64,000 nucleotides of DNA from Wenzhouxiangella sp. XN79A (GCF_012272825.1 NZ_JAAWWS010000146.1:1-64000); one strand, 5' to 3'; positions 16,407 through 25,407 are shown, numbered from the stretch's first letter. The notes: generated from the sequence alone by a model not told the origin. Numbers and translations are program-made.

Positions 16407-16835
16407 ATGCCACCAATCAGCGCCTCACCACCGATGTACATCGTGGGCCAAACCTACTCTCGACACGACATCTACGAAATTCTCCGTATACCGGAAAACA
16501 GGAGAGGCGGCGACTGGTTGAACGGCTATCATCGCCACGGATCGGACTACTACATATTCTGCAATGTCGGCACACCGGGACGAACAGGTGACGACTACGA
16601 CAACTGCTGGCATGGCGATCGTTTGATCTGGTACGGCAAGCATCGATCCAATTTCGAACAGCAGACGGTAAAGAACTTGATTTCAGGCCACTATCGGATA
16701 TTGATCTTTTGGCGCGAGTCGAATAAAAACGACTTCATCTTCGCGGGACTCGGAAGCTCAGAGCCTGACTTTGAGACCCGAAATCCGGTTCGCATCGACT
16801 GGAGCATCAAACCGATAGACATCGTTACTCCATGA
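16407..16835 (+). CDS. Small DUF3427-like protein, candidate restriction component
   Basis: 142 residues (an ATG at residue 10 is an alternative start). The middle, GGDWLNGYHRHGSDYYIFCNV followed by GRTGDDYDNCWHGDRLIWYGK and FWRESNKNDFIFAGLG, resembles the DUF3427/SRA-like C-terminal module of several restriction enzymes, where it is usually fused to a nuclease. Here it stands alone. It lies between vsr (divergent) and the C5 methyltransferase (convergent), consistent with a role in the same restriction-modification locus. The family link is from memory of the pattern and is moderate at best. Confidence 0.5.
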   Translation: MPPISASPPMYIVGQTYSRHDIYEILRIPENRRGGDWLNGYHRHGSDYYIFCNVGTPGRTGDDYDNCWHGDRLIWYGKHRSNFEQQTVKNLISGHYRILIFWRESNKNDFIFAGLGSSEPDFETRNPVRIDWSIKPIDIVTP

Positions 16836-16912
16836 TCTCAGCAAGCCCTGACTTTTCTGCTGCGGCTCAAAGTCGATCTCCCATTGGGCTATTGCCGATC
16901 AAGCAGACATTT

Positions 16913-18178
16913 CTAAAGAGCACTTGCGCAGGCCAGAATGACATTCATTGCTAGCCGAGGTGGCACCGCGTCGCCAATCACCTTTGCAAGGTTCGCTCTG
17001 CGAAATCCCAACTCGCCAATTCCTTCCCAGTACCAATCAGGAAAGCTCTGAATACGCGCGGCCTCCCTTGCGTTTATGGTGCGTCGTTCAGAGGGATGTA
17101 TGAACCTACCTCGTCCCGGCGAAGTGAAACCGGTGGTTATGGTTGGCGAGGGAATATCGCCCTTCAGCCGACCATAAACAGCAGGGTACGTGTGATCCTT
17201 CTGGTGGCATTCAGGCCGCCGGTCGTTGGGCAATTCATACTCGCCATTTTCGAAAAGGTAGCGTATTCGCTCTACATTTTGAGCAGACAGGTTTGGATTC
17301 GACTCAAGGAGATCTTCGTCATAGGAAAGATCCGGTAGGTCACCAATTACATCGTTAACCGACACCTGAGGCAAGGCAAGCGCATTGAGCTCTTGTTCAA
17401 GGCCAGGCAGCTCGGCTTTTGAAGCAACAAGGAAATGGCGCTGCCGGCGCTGAGCCACTCCATAATGGGCGGCATTCAAGACAAAATCCGAAACATGAAA
17501 CTCACTGTTTCGCAAGAGGGCTTTCCCAACCTCCACAACATTCTCCGATGACGACAGAATGGAGGGCACATTCTCGATTATGATCAATCTTGGCCGCAGC
17601 GCAATCGCGCAACTGATCATAGAAAAATAGAGAAGATTACGCTGATCTCTTCGGCGAGTGTGGTTGTTCAAGTTCGAATGCCCCTGACATGGGGGGCCAC
17701 CGACCACGAGATCAACTTTGCCAGCAAACGGAGCCAGCTCCGCATCCGATATTGTCGGTCCGGTAACAAATCCTTCGTGACCCTCACGAAAGGTAAGTTG
17801 TGCCGAATACAGGTCGTCAACGGAACAAGCTCTAGGAACCAATGGGTCGAAACGACGCTTAACCAGGGACAGCGCCACGGAGTCCTTGTCGACAGCCGCG
17901 ATCATCCGAGGCGAGTAGCCCAAGAATCTCAACCCCTGCTCTATTCCAAGAGAGAGACCACCTCCTCCGCAGAAAAGGTCGACGTAAGTGACGCGTCGCT
18001 GCCGCTCACTAGCATGGTACTTAACGGGGTGGGCGAGCGCTCCGCGCAAAAACTCTGTGGAAACCTCTTGCTGCCCGGAGCCGTTGGCTGGCACAGTAGC
18101 AAGAATGTGGCTTCCATCAATGCTGACGCGGTGCTGAACTACGCCACTTTCCTTACAGAAAGAAGCTGAAATCGGCAT
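16913..18178 (-). CDS. dcm: DNA (cytosine-5-) methyltransferase
   Basis: 421 residues. C5-MTase motifs appear in order: I (VDLFCGGGGLSLG), IV with the catalytic Cys (GGPPCQGHSN), VI (ENVP), VIII (QRRQRHFLVA), then the target-recognition region and IX-X (RTINAREAARIQSFP.. and GDAVPPRLA). There is a roughly 50-residue N-terminal extension before motif I. It begins 4 bp after the stop of the gene at 18183 and is the last gene of the minus-strand operon with the GHKL ATPase. It probably protects host DNA in a restriction system. The symbol denotes the family, not the CCWGG specificity. Confidence 0.92.
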   Translation of the reverse strand: MPISASFCKESGVVQHRVSIDGSHILATVPANGSGQQEVSTEFLRGALAHPVKYHASERQRRVTYVDLFCGGGGLSLGIEQGLRFLGYSPRMIAAVDKDSVALSLVKRRFDPLVPRACSVDDLYSAQLTFREGHEGFVTGPTISDAELAPFAGKVDLVVGGPPCQGHSNLNNHTRRRDQRNLLYFSMISCAIALRPRLIIIENVPSILSSSENVVEVGKALLRNSEFHVSDFVLNAAHYGVAQRRQRHFLVASKAELPGLEQELNALALPQVSVNDVIGDLPDLSYDEDLLESNPNLSAQNVERIRYLFENGEYELPNDRRPECHQKDHTYPAVYGRLKGDIPSPTITTGFTSPGRGRFIHPSERRTINAREAARIQSFPDWYWEGIGELGFRRANLAKVIGDAVPPRLAMNVILACASAL

Positions 18179-18182
18179 TTTC

Positions 18183-18917
18183 TCAAAGACCCTCGTTGTG
18201 AAGGTTTTCTATAAGGGTCGCGCACTCTTGATAGGTCAGATGCGCGAATGACCCTAGAGCAGTCCAAGCCCGCAATGCCGGTATAAGCTTTTTTCTCAGC
18301 TCATCACTCGAAAGCTTCTTGGCTTCCAGATAGTCGAGAAACGCCTTTACGAATTCGCGATCTCTTCCGAATTCCTGACGTAGGATATGGGATCGCCAGA
18401 CATCTCCCCCGCCCTTTTTTGCGTACTCGAGCGGGTCCTCAAGATCGGGATCGTACATCAGATGCCCCCTCAGCCAAGCGCGAAGAAAGTAGACTTCGCG
18501 AGCATCGGCAGGCGGAGCTATTCCCCAATTGATCTGCACTTTGTTCGGAAATCGCCAAAGTAGAAATTCCCAGAAGTAACCCCGGCTGGATACAATGCTC
18601 AACCAGCGCCAAAATGCAAGATCGGAAAGCGCTTCCACAGGAAGAATCTCAGAAAAGAATCGATAGACGCATTCAACGATCAGCGCATCGAACTTACCGC
18701 CTTGCGACTTTGGCAACGCGTCGGGATACTTTTCCATAAAAGGACAAACGATATTTTCGAAATCACGACGGAAGTCCTCAATTTCGAGGTCTGTCAGCTC
18801 ATCGTCACCCGAGCCGCTTGCGTATATCGACAACTTATCAAACGACGGATCCTCACCAGAAGCGCGAGCGTTCCAAGCGTAGATTGCAGGATCTAGATCA
18901 AGACAAGGGTATTTCAT
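18183..18917 (-). CDS. DUF6339-like protein of the GHKL/methyltransferase operon
   Basis: 244 residues. Recognisable blocks are the N-terminal MKYPCLDLDPAIYAWNARA, GKFDALIVECVYRF, FWRWLSIV, then NWGIAPPADAREVYFLRAW and WRSHILRQEFGRDREFVKAF. These match my recollection of DUF6339, a family without assigned activity that accompanies C5 methyltransferases and GHKL ATPases. No nuclease or ATPase motif is evident. The start overlaps the upstream stop (ATGA), indicating translational coupling. Confidence 0.6.
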   Translation of the reverse strand: MKYPCLDLDPAIYAWNARASGEDPSFDKLSIYASGSGDDELTDLEIEDFRRDFENIVCPFMEKYPDALPKSQGGKFDALIVECVYRFFSEILPVEALSDLAFWRWLSIVSSRGYFWEFLLWRFPNKVQINWGIAPPADAREVYFLRAWLRGHLMYDPDLEDPLEYAKKGGGDVWRSHILRQEFGRDREFVKAFLDYLEAKKLSSDELRKKLIPALRAWTALGSFAHLTYQECATLIENLHNEGL

Positions 18918-19894
18918 GAGGTTCTATATCCCCCGAACCGAATGGTGGCAAGGTCACCACCGACACTGAAGAGAGACTGAACTCGAGCATTCAACATCGC
19001 CAGAGTGTTAGCTCGAACCTGGCTATCTTCATCCAGAGCGGCCCGGCGTATCTCATCTGCATCGAGATCAAGCTTCTGGCACAAGGCAAGCACCTGGTAA
19101 TGGAGCGAATCTTGCTCTGGATCTTTCTCGAAGTTTGCCAACTGAAGGCAACGCCAGGTTATTTCTGAAACGAGAGGTACAGCCATGTTCTTTAGACAGA
19201 AGTGCCCGAAATGGCTATTGGATTCCAACCGGACAAACTGCTCTCGCAATCGAAGATTTCCCAGAACTTGAACGACCTCGAAAGAAGGAAGGATAGATAC
19301 GTTGCTATCCAACCACCGGGTTTTCAAGATGACATTATTTGACTCTCGTGGATCTCCGAAATCGACCCAGTTGACCTGAAAAAGCGCTTCATCATGCGAG
19401 ATCCTTGCCGTAAATCTCTTGAGAAAAACGACTTGCGATCGATTCCATATTTTGAAATTCGCCCTATCGCGGTCTCTTCTAAGAGTGACAAATACGGAAA
19501 TCTCGAATCCATTACTGAACGAACATTCAGCCAACTCGTTCAATCGATAATTCAGATCCTGCTCGCCGCCTATCTCTTCAAGCGCTTTCACGAAAAGCAC
19601 GATCCTTTTGTTAAGGCAGTAATCGGTCAGGACAATCACCACCTGAAGATCCTCTAGATTTACGAGTGAATCGTTGTTTAGCTTGATTGCTTTCGGATTG
19701 ATTCGAACCTTGAGAACGCATTCATTCTTGAAGTCGAAACCATAGTCCTCTACGCAAAGAGTCTCCTCTTCCGATACAGGCTTTTCCGGATCCTGGCTTA
19801 CTGCCACGAAACCGTCAAAGCTACCGACATCATCAATATAGAAGTCTTTTCGACGAACGTTGAACGAAATCTCAGACTGCATTTTGGACCTCAC
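18914..19894 (-). CDS. Unrecognised protein of the GHKL/methyltransferase operon
   Basis: 326 residues from the ATG at 19894; an in-frame ATG at 19882 would shorten the overlap with the GHKL gene from 23 to 11 nt. The first 190 residues look like a beta-rich domain (ISFNVRRKDFYIDD, LKVRINPKAIKL, LQVVIVLTDYCLNK, ISVFVTLRRDR). The last 130 are helical, ending in a degradation-like helix repeat (EIRRAALDEDSQVRANTLAMLN). No family is recognised. Its conserved position between the ATPase and the DUF6339-like gene suggests an adaptor of that complex. Confidence 0.65.
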   Translation of the reverse strand: MRSKMQSEISFNVRRKDFYIDDVGSFDGFVAVSQDPEKPVSEEETLCVEDYGFDFKNECVLKVRINPKAIKLNNDSLVNLEDLQVVIVLTDYCLNKRIVLFVKALEEIGGEQDLNYRLNELAECSFSNGFEISVFVTLRRDRDRANFKIWNRSQVVFLKRFTARISHDEALFQVNWVDFGDPRESNNVILKTRWLDSNVSILPSFEVVQVLGNLRLREQFVRLESNSHFGHFCLKNMAVPLVSEITWRCLQLANFEKDPEQDSLHYQVLALCQKLDLDADEIRRAALDEDSQVRANTLAMLNARVQSLFSVGGDLATIRFGGYRTS

Positions 19895-21734
19895 TCAACT
19901 TGGCTTTGCAGTGGCACCTGACAACGTAATTTCTTTCCCCTGGATTGAAGTACTGAATATAGAAATCCAATGGCTTTTCTTTGCAGAAGTTCGTCATTAT
20001 TCTTGGCGCAGTTCCTTCCTCAATGACATTGTCTTTGGAGTCAAGAACGCGAATATTCATATGCTTGATGGAAGTAAGCTTGGAGTCGCCCATGAGTGAA
20101 ATTCGGGGTTCCAAAATGAGTTGGAAAGGTTCGTTCGGTGTGTGTTCATTCTCCACAAGCTGAAGTCTCCACGTGCAATGGGCACCCGATCTTTCCTTTT
20201 TTCTGAGATGAACGGAAACGGGATTGTCGAAGTTTTTCTCAGGTTGCGGATCACCAGGTTTCCCGGAGAACGCCTTTGACATCAAGCGGGAGAGAAATCC
20301 AACCCTGCTTCTTGATGACTTGACCACGGGTTGCAACGACTGCTGGAACTTGAGAAACCTCGAGGCGATCACGCTATTCAGATGTTTGACGATCTCAGGC
20401 CCGACTCCAGGGTGGATTTCCCTCAAACGCTGCGCATGTTCCGACCATTGTGAATGTGCTTGATTTTCCGAGTATTTCAAGTAAGGCTTCACGTCATCAT
20501 CTGCCTCGAAAACTCCGATCGCCGGCTCATAGGCTTCAGACCCTACCTTGGAATAATTAATGACCATGCCGGTTCCTCGCAGGAGAGCCACCGAATTCTT
20601 TCTTGGATTTTCTTGCGAATCGGGATCACAAGCTGCTGCGGCAAACCACCCGGTGTTTTTCCCCCGGCGGCGATTGAGCTTGCTGACAACGAGTTCCGAG
20701 TCGTCAACTTCTACCTTTCTCTGAATTTTATGGAAAAGCTCTATGAAGGGCCTCAGATCATCCCGAGAAAGAGGCTCGGGTGGCTTGATCTCGCCCGAAA
20801 AGTGATGGAACGAAACTTCGAGCTGCTTGTCGAGAATCGCTGGGAAATAATAATCCTCGATTGCCTTTTTGAGGCTATCGAAGTCAATCCCACAACAGAG
20901 AATGAGGATATCCGTTCCGTGTTGATTTTCCGTTCGGTGACAGTCAGACCCGAAGCAGGACATTAGCTCCGACCACTTTGACGAAGCTTCTTCGTTCTGC
21001 AGAGGCCTTACGATTTTATCCTCACCATCATTGATCGTCTTTCCAAAGTAAGCGAAGCCACCATATTCGACGCCATCTATGGAGTGTCTTGGATAGACTC
21101 CCGAGACCATGAGCCTCTGGAAGGCGCCGTCTTTTTCCTCAGGTTTAAACACAGAGTGATAAACTACGGAGTGAATTTTTGAGTTCCCAGCGAACGCGGT
21201 CTTTCCGAGACCGAAGGAACCTCCGGTCTCATCATCGGCGTCGGATTTATCGTCAAGATTGAGCGCACATACCAGTCTGGCAAAATGATCCGTTACTTCG
21301 TATCGGTCCCAGCGTCCGCTCAGTCCGCTTGTATTGAAGTCTCGAATAAGTAGAGCTTGCATCTCCTTGCCCGTAGACAGAAACTCCTCGACGGAAGCAA
21401 CGAAGTTGCTGTTCTTAGGGGACTTCTTGAATGCATCCAACCGTGGTGAAAGCAACTTTTCGAGCTGCAGAAGGTCAATCAACCTCCTCTTCTCGGACGA
21501 TACAGCCTTAAGCTGATGGAATTCGATCCGTGTGATTCCTGGAGCATCACGGCCAGCATCTCCCGCGTTCTGAGCACTTTCTCTCGCTATCACTTCAGCG
21601 GGAGAAAATTCCCGCTGGTCATACGCTGTAAGGAAGCCGCCTGTATGAACGGGATTCTTCCCGTCCATCGTATTTAGCTCCCACGCTTCTTCGTCAATTC
21701 CGCTTGTCTTGTTCACTTTTTCTTCCTTATACAT
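19872..21734 (-). CDS. GHKL (MutL/MORC-like) ATPase
   Basis: 620 residues. The Bergerat ATP-binding fold is supported by the N-box ESAQNAGDA (52-60), the DxG-type block RDFNTSGLSG (131-140) and the lid GGSFGLGKTA (171-180). The C-terminal 150 residues are beta-rich. MutL/MORC-like ATPases occur in predicted restriction systems beside C5 methyltransferases (Iyer and Aravind) and in the Mza system. Here no Z1 or AIPR partner is present. The ATG at 21734 is weakly preceded by AAGG; a GTG at 21716 behind AAGGAAG is also possible. Codon usage is A+T-rich compared with genes on either side, suggesting transfer. Confidence 0.78.
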   Translation of the reverse strand: MYKEEKVNKTSGIDEEAWELNTMDGKNPVHTGGFLTAYDQREFSPAEVIARESAQNAGDAGRDAPGITRIEFHQLKAVSSEKRRLIDLLQLEKLLSPRLDAFKKSPKNSNFVASVEEFLSTGKEMQALLIRDFNTSGLSGRWDRYEVTDHFARLVCALNLDDKSDADDETGGSFGLGKTAFAGNSKIHSVVYHSVFKPEEKDGAFQRLMVSGVYPRHSIDGVEYGGFAYFGKTINDGEDKIVRPLQNEEASSKWSELMSCFGSDCHRTENQHGTDILILCCGIDFDSLKKAIEDYYFPAILDKQLEVSFHHFSGEIKPPEPLSRDDLRPFIELFHKIQRKVEVDDSELVVSKLNRRRGKNTGWFAAAACDPDSQENPRKNSVALLRGTGMVINYSKVGSEAYEPAIGVFEADDDVKPYLKYSENQAHSQWSEHAQRLREIHPGVGPEIVKHLNSVIASRFLKFQQSLQPVVKSSRSRVGFLSRLMSKAFSGKPGDPQPEKNFDNPVSVHLRKKERSGAHCTWRLQLVENEHTPNEPFQLILEPRISLMGDSKLTSIKHMNIRVLDSKDNVIEEGTAPRIMTNFCKEKPLDFYIQYFNPGERNYVVRCHCKAKLSEVQNAV

Positions 21735-21760
21735 GCCTTGATTTCGGACAACACAGACCT

Positions 21761-24112
21761 CTAACGTTCAAGTGTTTGCCAAGAGTCTATAAAGGAAGCC
21801 GAGGGCCGAACCGCCCCACCCCGCTTCCTCGGTTTTTCGATAACGCCTTTGCTGATCAGCGCCGAAATCGCGCTATTCGCAGCATTTCTCAACGTCCGGT
21901 TCGCTCGCACGTTCGTCAATGCCAGTGAACCGGCCACGACGCTCGAGCGCTTTCGGGCCTTCGCATTGGGATTGCCGACGAATTCGTTGATCAGGAAGAT
22001 CGCGACCCGCTCCTGGTGGCCTTTCGAGATTCCCCACTCGCTACGGAATTCTTCCGGCAGTTCCGTCATCGGTCGGGCGAGATCGTTCAGCTCGAAGAAC
22101 TCGAGATACCGCCCCGGATCGGGAAGTTCCCGCCGGTCGAGAATTCCCAGAATCCCGTCACGCAGGCTGCCCGGGATCCCCTTCGGAATCTGCTCCGCGA
22201 TCTCGCCAAGCGTGCGAGCGACGCCCTGCCGACTGACCGGAGGCGCGCCCGTCCAGAGGTGAACGAACGACGCAACGATACCGTACAGATCGACGGATCT
22301 GTTCGCTCCTCCGACTGCGGCCTCCGGGGGTGAATAGGGAACGCCGCCGCCGGACACCGAATCGGGGCGAAGCGCGAACTCGACCAGACGCGGGCGATCG
22401 TCGGCGATGACCAGCGCGTCGGGGCAGATGTTTCCGTGCGCCAGGTCGGCCAGGTGAACCGCCTCCAGCGCCGAAAGCGCATCGCGGAACCATCGGATAC
22501 CGCGATCGATTTCGACCTTCCGCCCCTCCTCGATCACATCGGTGAGCGCCGGCCCCTCGTGCCACTCCGCGACCAGATAGAAACGATCGTCGCCGGGCAC
22601 CTGTCGCAGATCGAACGCGCGAGCGACGAGCGGGTGCTGGACATTGGCGATCTCGGCGAAGCGCTGCCGCACTGCTTGCTCGTCGACCACCGGCCCACCG
22701 GTGAACTGCAGGGCAACGGGATAGCGACCACGCACGTGCATCGCTCGCCAGGTGGAGCCCGAAGCCGACTCGCCGAGCTCGGCTTCGAGCCGGAAGGTAT
22801 CCCGAAGGGTCGCGCCCTCCTCAAGCTCGAACGGCGCCTCGGTCTCCGTCGCCGCTCGCGGGCCGGCGTCCGCGTCGGCCGTGCGAAGGACGGCGAACAG
22901 CTCGACGAGATCGGGACCCTCTCCCGCCTCCTGTTCGGTGACCGCGTCGAGCCATGCCCGGATACCGGATACCGCCTGCTCTTCTTCAGCGGTTACGGTC
23001 CTGAACCATGGGCGGAAGATCGACGCCAGCGCCCGGATATCGTCCTCTGGACCAGGGAGACGTCCATGGGCGGCGTCGGATGGAGCAGCGGCGAAGTCCG
23101 CCAGTTGGACCTCGTCCTGTTCGGAAACCACGATGGTGCTCGCATCGATCCCGCCGTGCACGGCGCCGCGGACATGCACATCGCGCAGGATCCGGGCCAG
23201 AGCGCGCAGGAGCCCGATCCGGCGCTCGACCGGGATGTCGGCGGGATCGAGATCGGCCAGCATCCTGCCCTCGGGGATCGCCACGGCCAGGGCGATGCGC
23301 TCATCGTCCTCGATCAGCGGGGCGGCATACGGAATCCCCGCCACGCCGGACAGCTCCTGGAGGAGCCGGAATTCATCGACCAGCCGGTTCTCGAACCAGC
23401 TGGCCAGGCCGCCGTCCGGATCCGCGGACCGGTCGACGATGCGAATCAGGAACCGGCGCTCGAAGTCACCGTGCGAGTAGGTCGCGACGCGGACCTCGTA
23501 GGGACCATTGCTGGAGATCACGTCACCCAGCTCGAATCCCTGGATCCGATCCGCCACCTGCGAAAGCCGACCCAGCCCGCCCAGTGCCTCGAGGACGAAG
23601 CGGCGCTGCGCTGGCGTGATCGGATCTCGATACCTGCTGCCGACGTACTCGGGATCGGTCAACCGCTCGACGATGTCCTCTGGGCCAGCGACCTGCCCGG
23701 CGTTCGGCTCCCGGACGAGCTCGATGTTCCGACCCTGCGCGCCCGTGAGAAAGACGGCTGCCTGGCACCAGGGGATGTGCATCCTGCCAGTCACCCTTTC
23801 CTTCAGACGCCCCGCCAGCACACGCGCCTTGTGGCCGGTGAGGTCGAGCGGACTCCTTTCCTGCATGCCATTGCCGATGTCCCAGAGGTGCTCGCCAGCG
23901 ACGATGCGACCCGTCCAGCCCTTGAACTCGAGCACGTGGACGGCCCATTTTCCGATCAGCAATGCGTCGAGCTCGAGCCGACGGCCGTTGCGCTCGGTGA
24001 TATCGATGTTCGAGATCAGCAGATCGTCGTCGGGCAGGTTCTTCTTCAGGAACTCGATCGCCCAGCGTTCCGAGGCCGTCCTCGGCCGGCCACCTTCGAT
24101 GTGCTTCGCCAT
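21761..24112 (-). CDS. NERD nuclease fused to two degenerate protein kinases and a winged helix
   Basis: 783 residues from the ATG at 24112 (24169 is an alternative; neither has a good ribosome-binding site). Residues about 1-130 are a NERD domain: RRLELDALLIGKWAVHVLEF followed by KGW gives the D..E-x-K core. Two protein-kinase folds follow (about 190-350 and 425-620). Both lack key residues: HRD is replaced by HGGID and HGNIC, DFG by ADFAA and VEFAL, and the VAIK Lys by VALQ in the second. They are probably pseudokinases. The last 90 residues are a winged helix. The NERD-plus-kinase layout recalls PglW of BREX type 2, but no other BREX gene is nearby. It lies 26 bp upstream of the GHKL gene on the same strand. 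Confidence 0.75.
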   Translation of the reverse strand: MAKHIEGGRPRTASERWAIEFLKKNLPDDDLLISNIDITERNGRRLELDALLIGKWAVHVLEFKGWTGRIVAGEHLWDIGNGMQERSPLDLTGHKARVLAGRLKERVTGRMHIPWCQAAVFLTGAQGRNIELVREPNAGQVAGPEDIVERLTDPEYVGSRYRDPITPAQRRFVLEALGGLGRLSQVADRIQGFELGDVISSNGPYEVRVATYSHGDFERRFLIRIVDRSADPDGGLASWFENRLVDEFRLLQELSGVAGIPYAAPLIEDDERIALAVAIPEGRMLADLDPADIPVERRIGLLRALARILRDVHVRGAVHGGIDASTIVVSEQDEVQLADFAAAPSDAAHGRLPGPEDDIRALASIFRPWFRTVTAEEEQAVSGIRAWLDAVTEQEAGEGPDLVELFAVLRTADADAGPRAATETEAPFELEEGATLRDTFRLEAELGESASGSTWRAMHVRGRYPVALQFTGGPVVDEQAVRQRFAEIANVQHPLVARAFDLRQVPGDDRFYLVAEWHEGPALTDVIEEGRKVEIDRGIRWFRDALSALEAVHLADLAHGNICPDALVIADDRPRLVEFALRPDSVSGGGVPYSPPEAAVGGANRSVDLYGIVASFVHLWTGAPPVSRQGVARTLGEIAEQIPKGIPGSLRDGILGILDRRELPDPGRYLEFFELNDLARPMTELPEEFRSEWGISKGHQERVAIFLINEFVGNPNAKARKRSSVVAGSLALTNVRANRTLRNAANSAISALISKGVIEKPRKRGGAVRPSASFIDSWQTLER

Positions 24113-24393
24113 CAGCGGAGGCCACCGACCGGCCTGCACGTCGCGACGAGAGCCACGCCAAGCACCCATCGCGCCGATGGACCCTGCGCTTTCCCGTAGC
24201 CACTACCGTTACCGAAGCTCACGATCCCCCTCCTGTCGCAATCCACGTCCGAACGCTGCCTGCCAGTGCAGCCCGAGCCCTTCCAGCCGACCTCGATGCC
24301 CGAGACTACCAGAGAGCCTCTCGCCGCCGGCGCCCTCGGGCCAGTCACCCGGTAGCCGATGCCGCGCTCTCGATTCCGGCCTGGATTCACCAT

Positions 24394-24435
24394 TTGCGTA
24401 TGCACAGTGTACAGCGTATCATTACGTATACGCAA
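24394..24435. promoter_or_regulatory. Inverted repeat between divergent NERD-kinase and winged-helix genes
   Basis: TTGCGTAT (24394-24401) and ATACGCAA (24428-24435) are perfect 8-bp arms, with related GCGTATCATTACGTAT between them. The element sits 18 bp before the ATG at 24453 and some 280 bp from the divergent gene. It is a likely operator for the winged-helix protein encoded immediately downstream. The rest of 24113-24393 shows no gene. Confidence 0.55.
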
Positions 24436-24452
24436 CGCGCAAGGACCATTCG

Positions 24453-25007
24453 ATGGCCGACCAGGCGAAAGAGCTCGAACGGGCGTTCCGGGCACTTAAG
24501 CAGGCACTCAAGGCCGCGAACATCGAGGCGCTGGAGCAGGACGCATTCGGCACCAGCCGGGAGCTGACCGGGATCATGGAACAGCTCGCCCGACTGCAGG
24601 CGCACGCGGTGTCCTTGTACACCGGTGCGCCGGCCCTCGCGCCGACCGCCCCCGCGCCTGCGCTGTCCGAGGACGCGACCTATCCGCGTTTCTTCCGCAC
24701 CGGCTCGACACTCTACAAGGAGGGCCTTCGGCAGGATGGCGAATCCATCTACGTCCAGAAGGTCGATCGAAGCGCCTTCGAGGAGATCTTCCGGTCGATC
24801 ACCGGGCAGAACCGCAGATTCAAGCCGGCGAAACTGATCAAGGAAGGGGCACACCCCAGCTACCAGGTCTACATCCTGCTGAACGTGATGCAGGAGGCGG
24901 GACTGGTCGAGAACCCGGAACGCGGTGTCTACCGGCTGACCCCGCAGGCGAAACAATACGATCCTCCTGGTTTCTGGAAGGCGATCGAGGAGCGGACAGC
25001 GCACTGA
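24453..25007 (+). CDS. Small winged-helix-like protein, first gene of the Argonaute-containing cluster
   Basis: 184 residues; ATG with AAGGA upstream. The N-terminal 60 residues are amphipathic helix (AKELERAFRALKQALKAAN), then an Ala/Pro-rich linker. The last 100 residues resemble a DUF-type winged helix that ends in a two-strand wing (YQVYILLNVMQEAGLVENPERGVYRLTP is the helix-wing region). No enzyme motif. Probably a DNA-binding regulator or structural subunit; an inverted repeat lies directly upstream. It is separated by 400 bp from the Mre11-like gene, so it may be its own transcript. Confidence 0.55.
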   Translation: MADQAKELERAFRALKQALKAANIEALEQDAFGTSRELTGIMEQLARLQAHAVSLYTGAPALAPTAPAPALSEDATYPRFFRTGSTLYKEGLRQDGESIYVQKVDRSAFEEIFRSITGQNRRFKPAKLIKEGAHPSYQVYILLNVMQEAGLVENPERGVYRLTPQAKQYDPPGFWKAIEERTAH

Positions 25008-25407
25008 GCTGCCGGAGGGGAGCACGCCAAAGGTGATCGTTCGTTTGTGACGTGTCACAAAGCCATCGCGCATCGCACCCTGGCTTGCCGGCTTGCCGGC
25101 TTGCGCAGGCTCTTCCCGGTTGGTCCCTGTGCAAGGCACGCGAGGCTGGCCCGATCCGGCATCCGGGCACTCGAAACCGGTCATCGACAACGACAGGACC
25201 CGCAGAAGAGCGACCGGCAGGACCCTTGCGGAAGTCGATTCCGCGACGCGGGATCCGGAATGCGAATTCCTCTTCCTTACCACGAGCGTCGGGCCGCATT
25301 CCTGTCGACGACCACAAAGCGACAGGAACCGTCCGGGGCATGTGCAGAATGAAGGGCTGACGTGCCGTGGGGCGGCGCGAAAGCAATGACATCGGGAGGA
25401 CGACATC
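25008..25407. promoter_or_regulatory. 400-bp leader of the Mre11/Rad50-like operon with an 18-bp perfect palindrome
   Basis: TTTGTGAC-GT-GTCACAAA at 25044-25061 is a perfect palindrome. It looks like a CRP/FNR-type site but with 4 rather than 6 bases between TGTGA and TCACA. GCTTGCCG is repeated almost three times at about 25083-25107. TCCTGTCG..CGACAGGA forms perfect 8-bp arms at about 25301-25328. GGGAGGA before 25408 is the ribosome-binding site of the next gene. Short open frames here look non-coding. Confidence 0.55.

Noticed and set aside
21761-24112. BREX type 2 system
   Set aside because: Only the PglW-like architecture is present; no PglZ, PglX next to it, PglY, BrxC or BrxL-like gene can be seen.
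25044-25061. Canonical CRP site
   Set aside because: The half-sites match, but 4 rather than 6 bases separate them; kept only as a palindrome of unknown binder.
25047-25389. Small plus-strand ORFs of 98-102 residues in the leader of the Mre11-like gene
   Set aside because: Arg/Pro/Ser-rich, three overlapping frames, no ribosome-binding site; more likely an untranslated leader.
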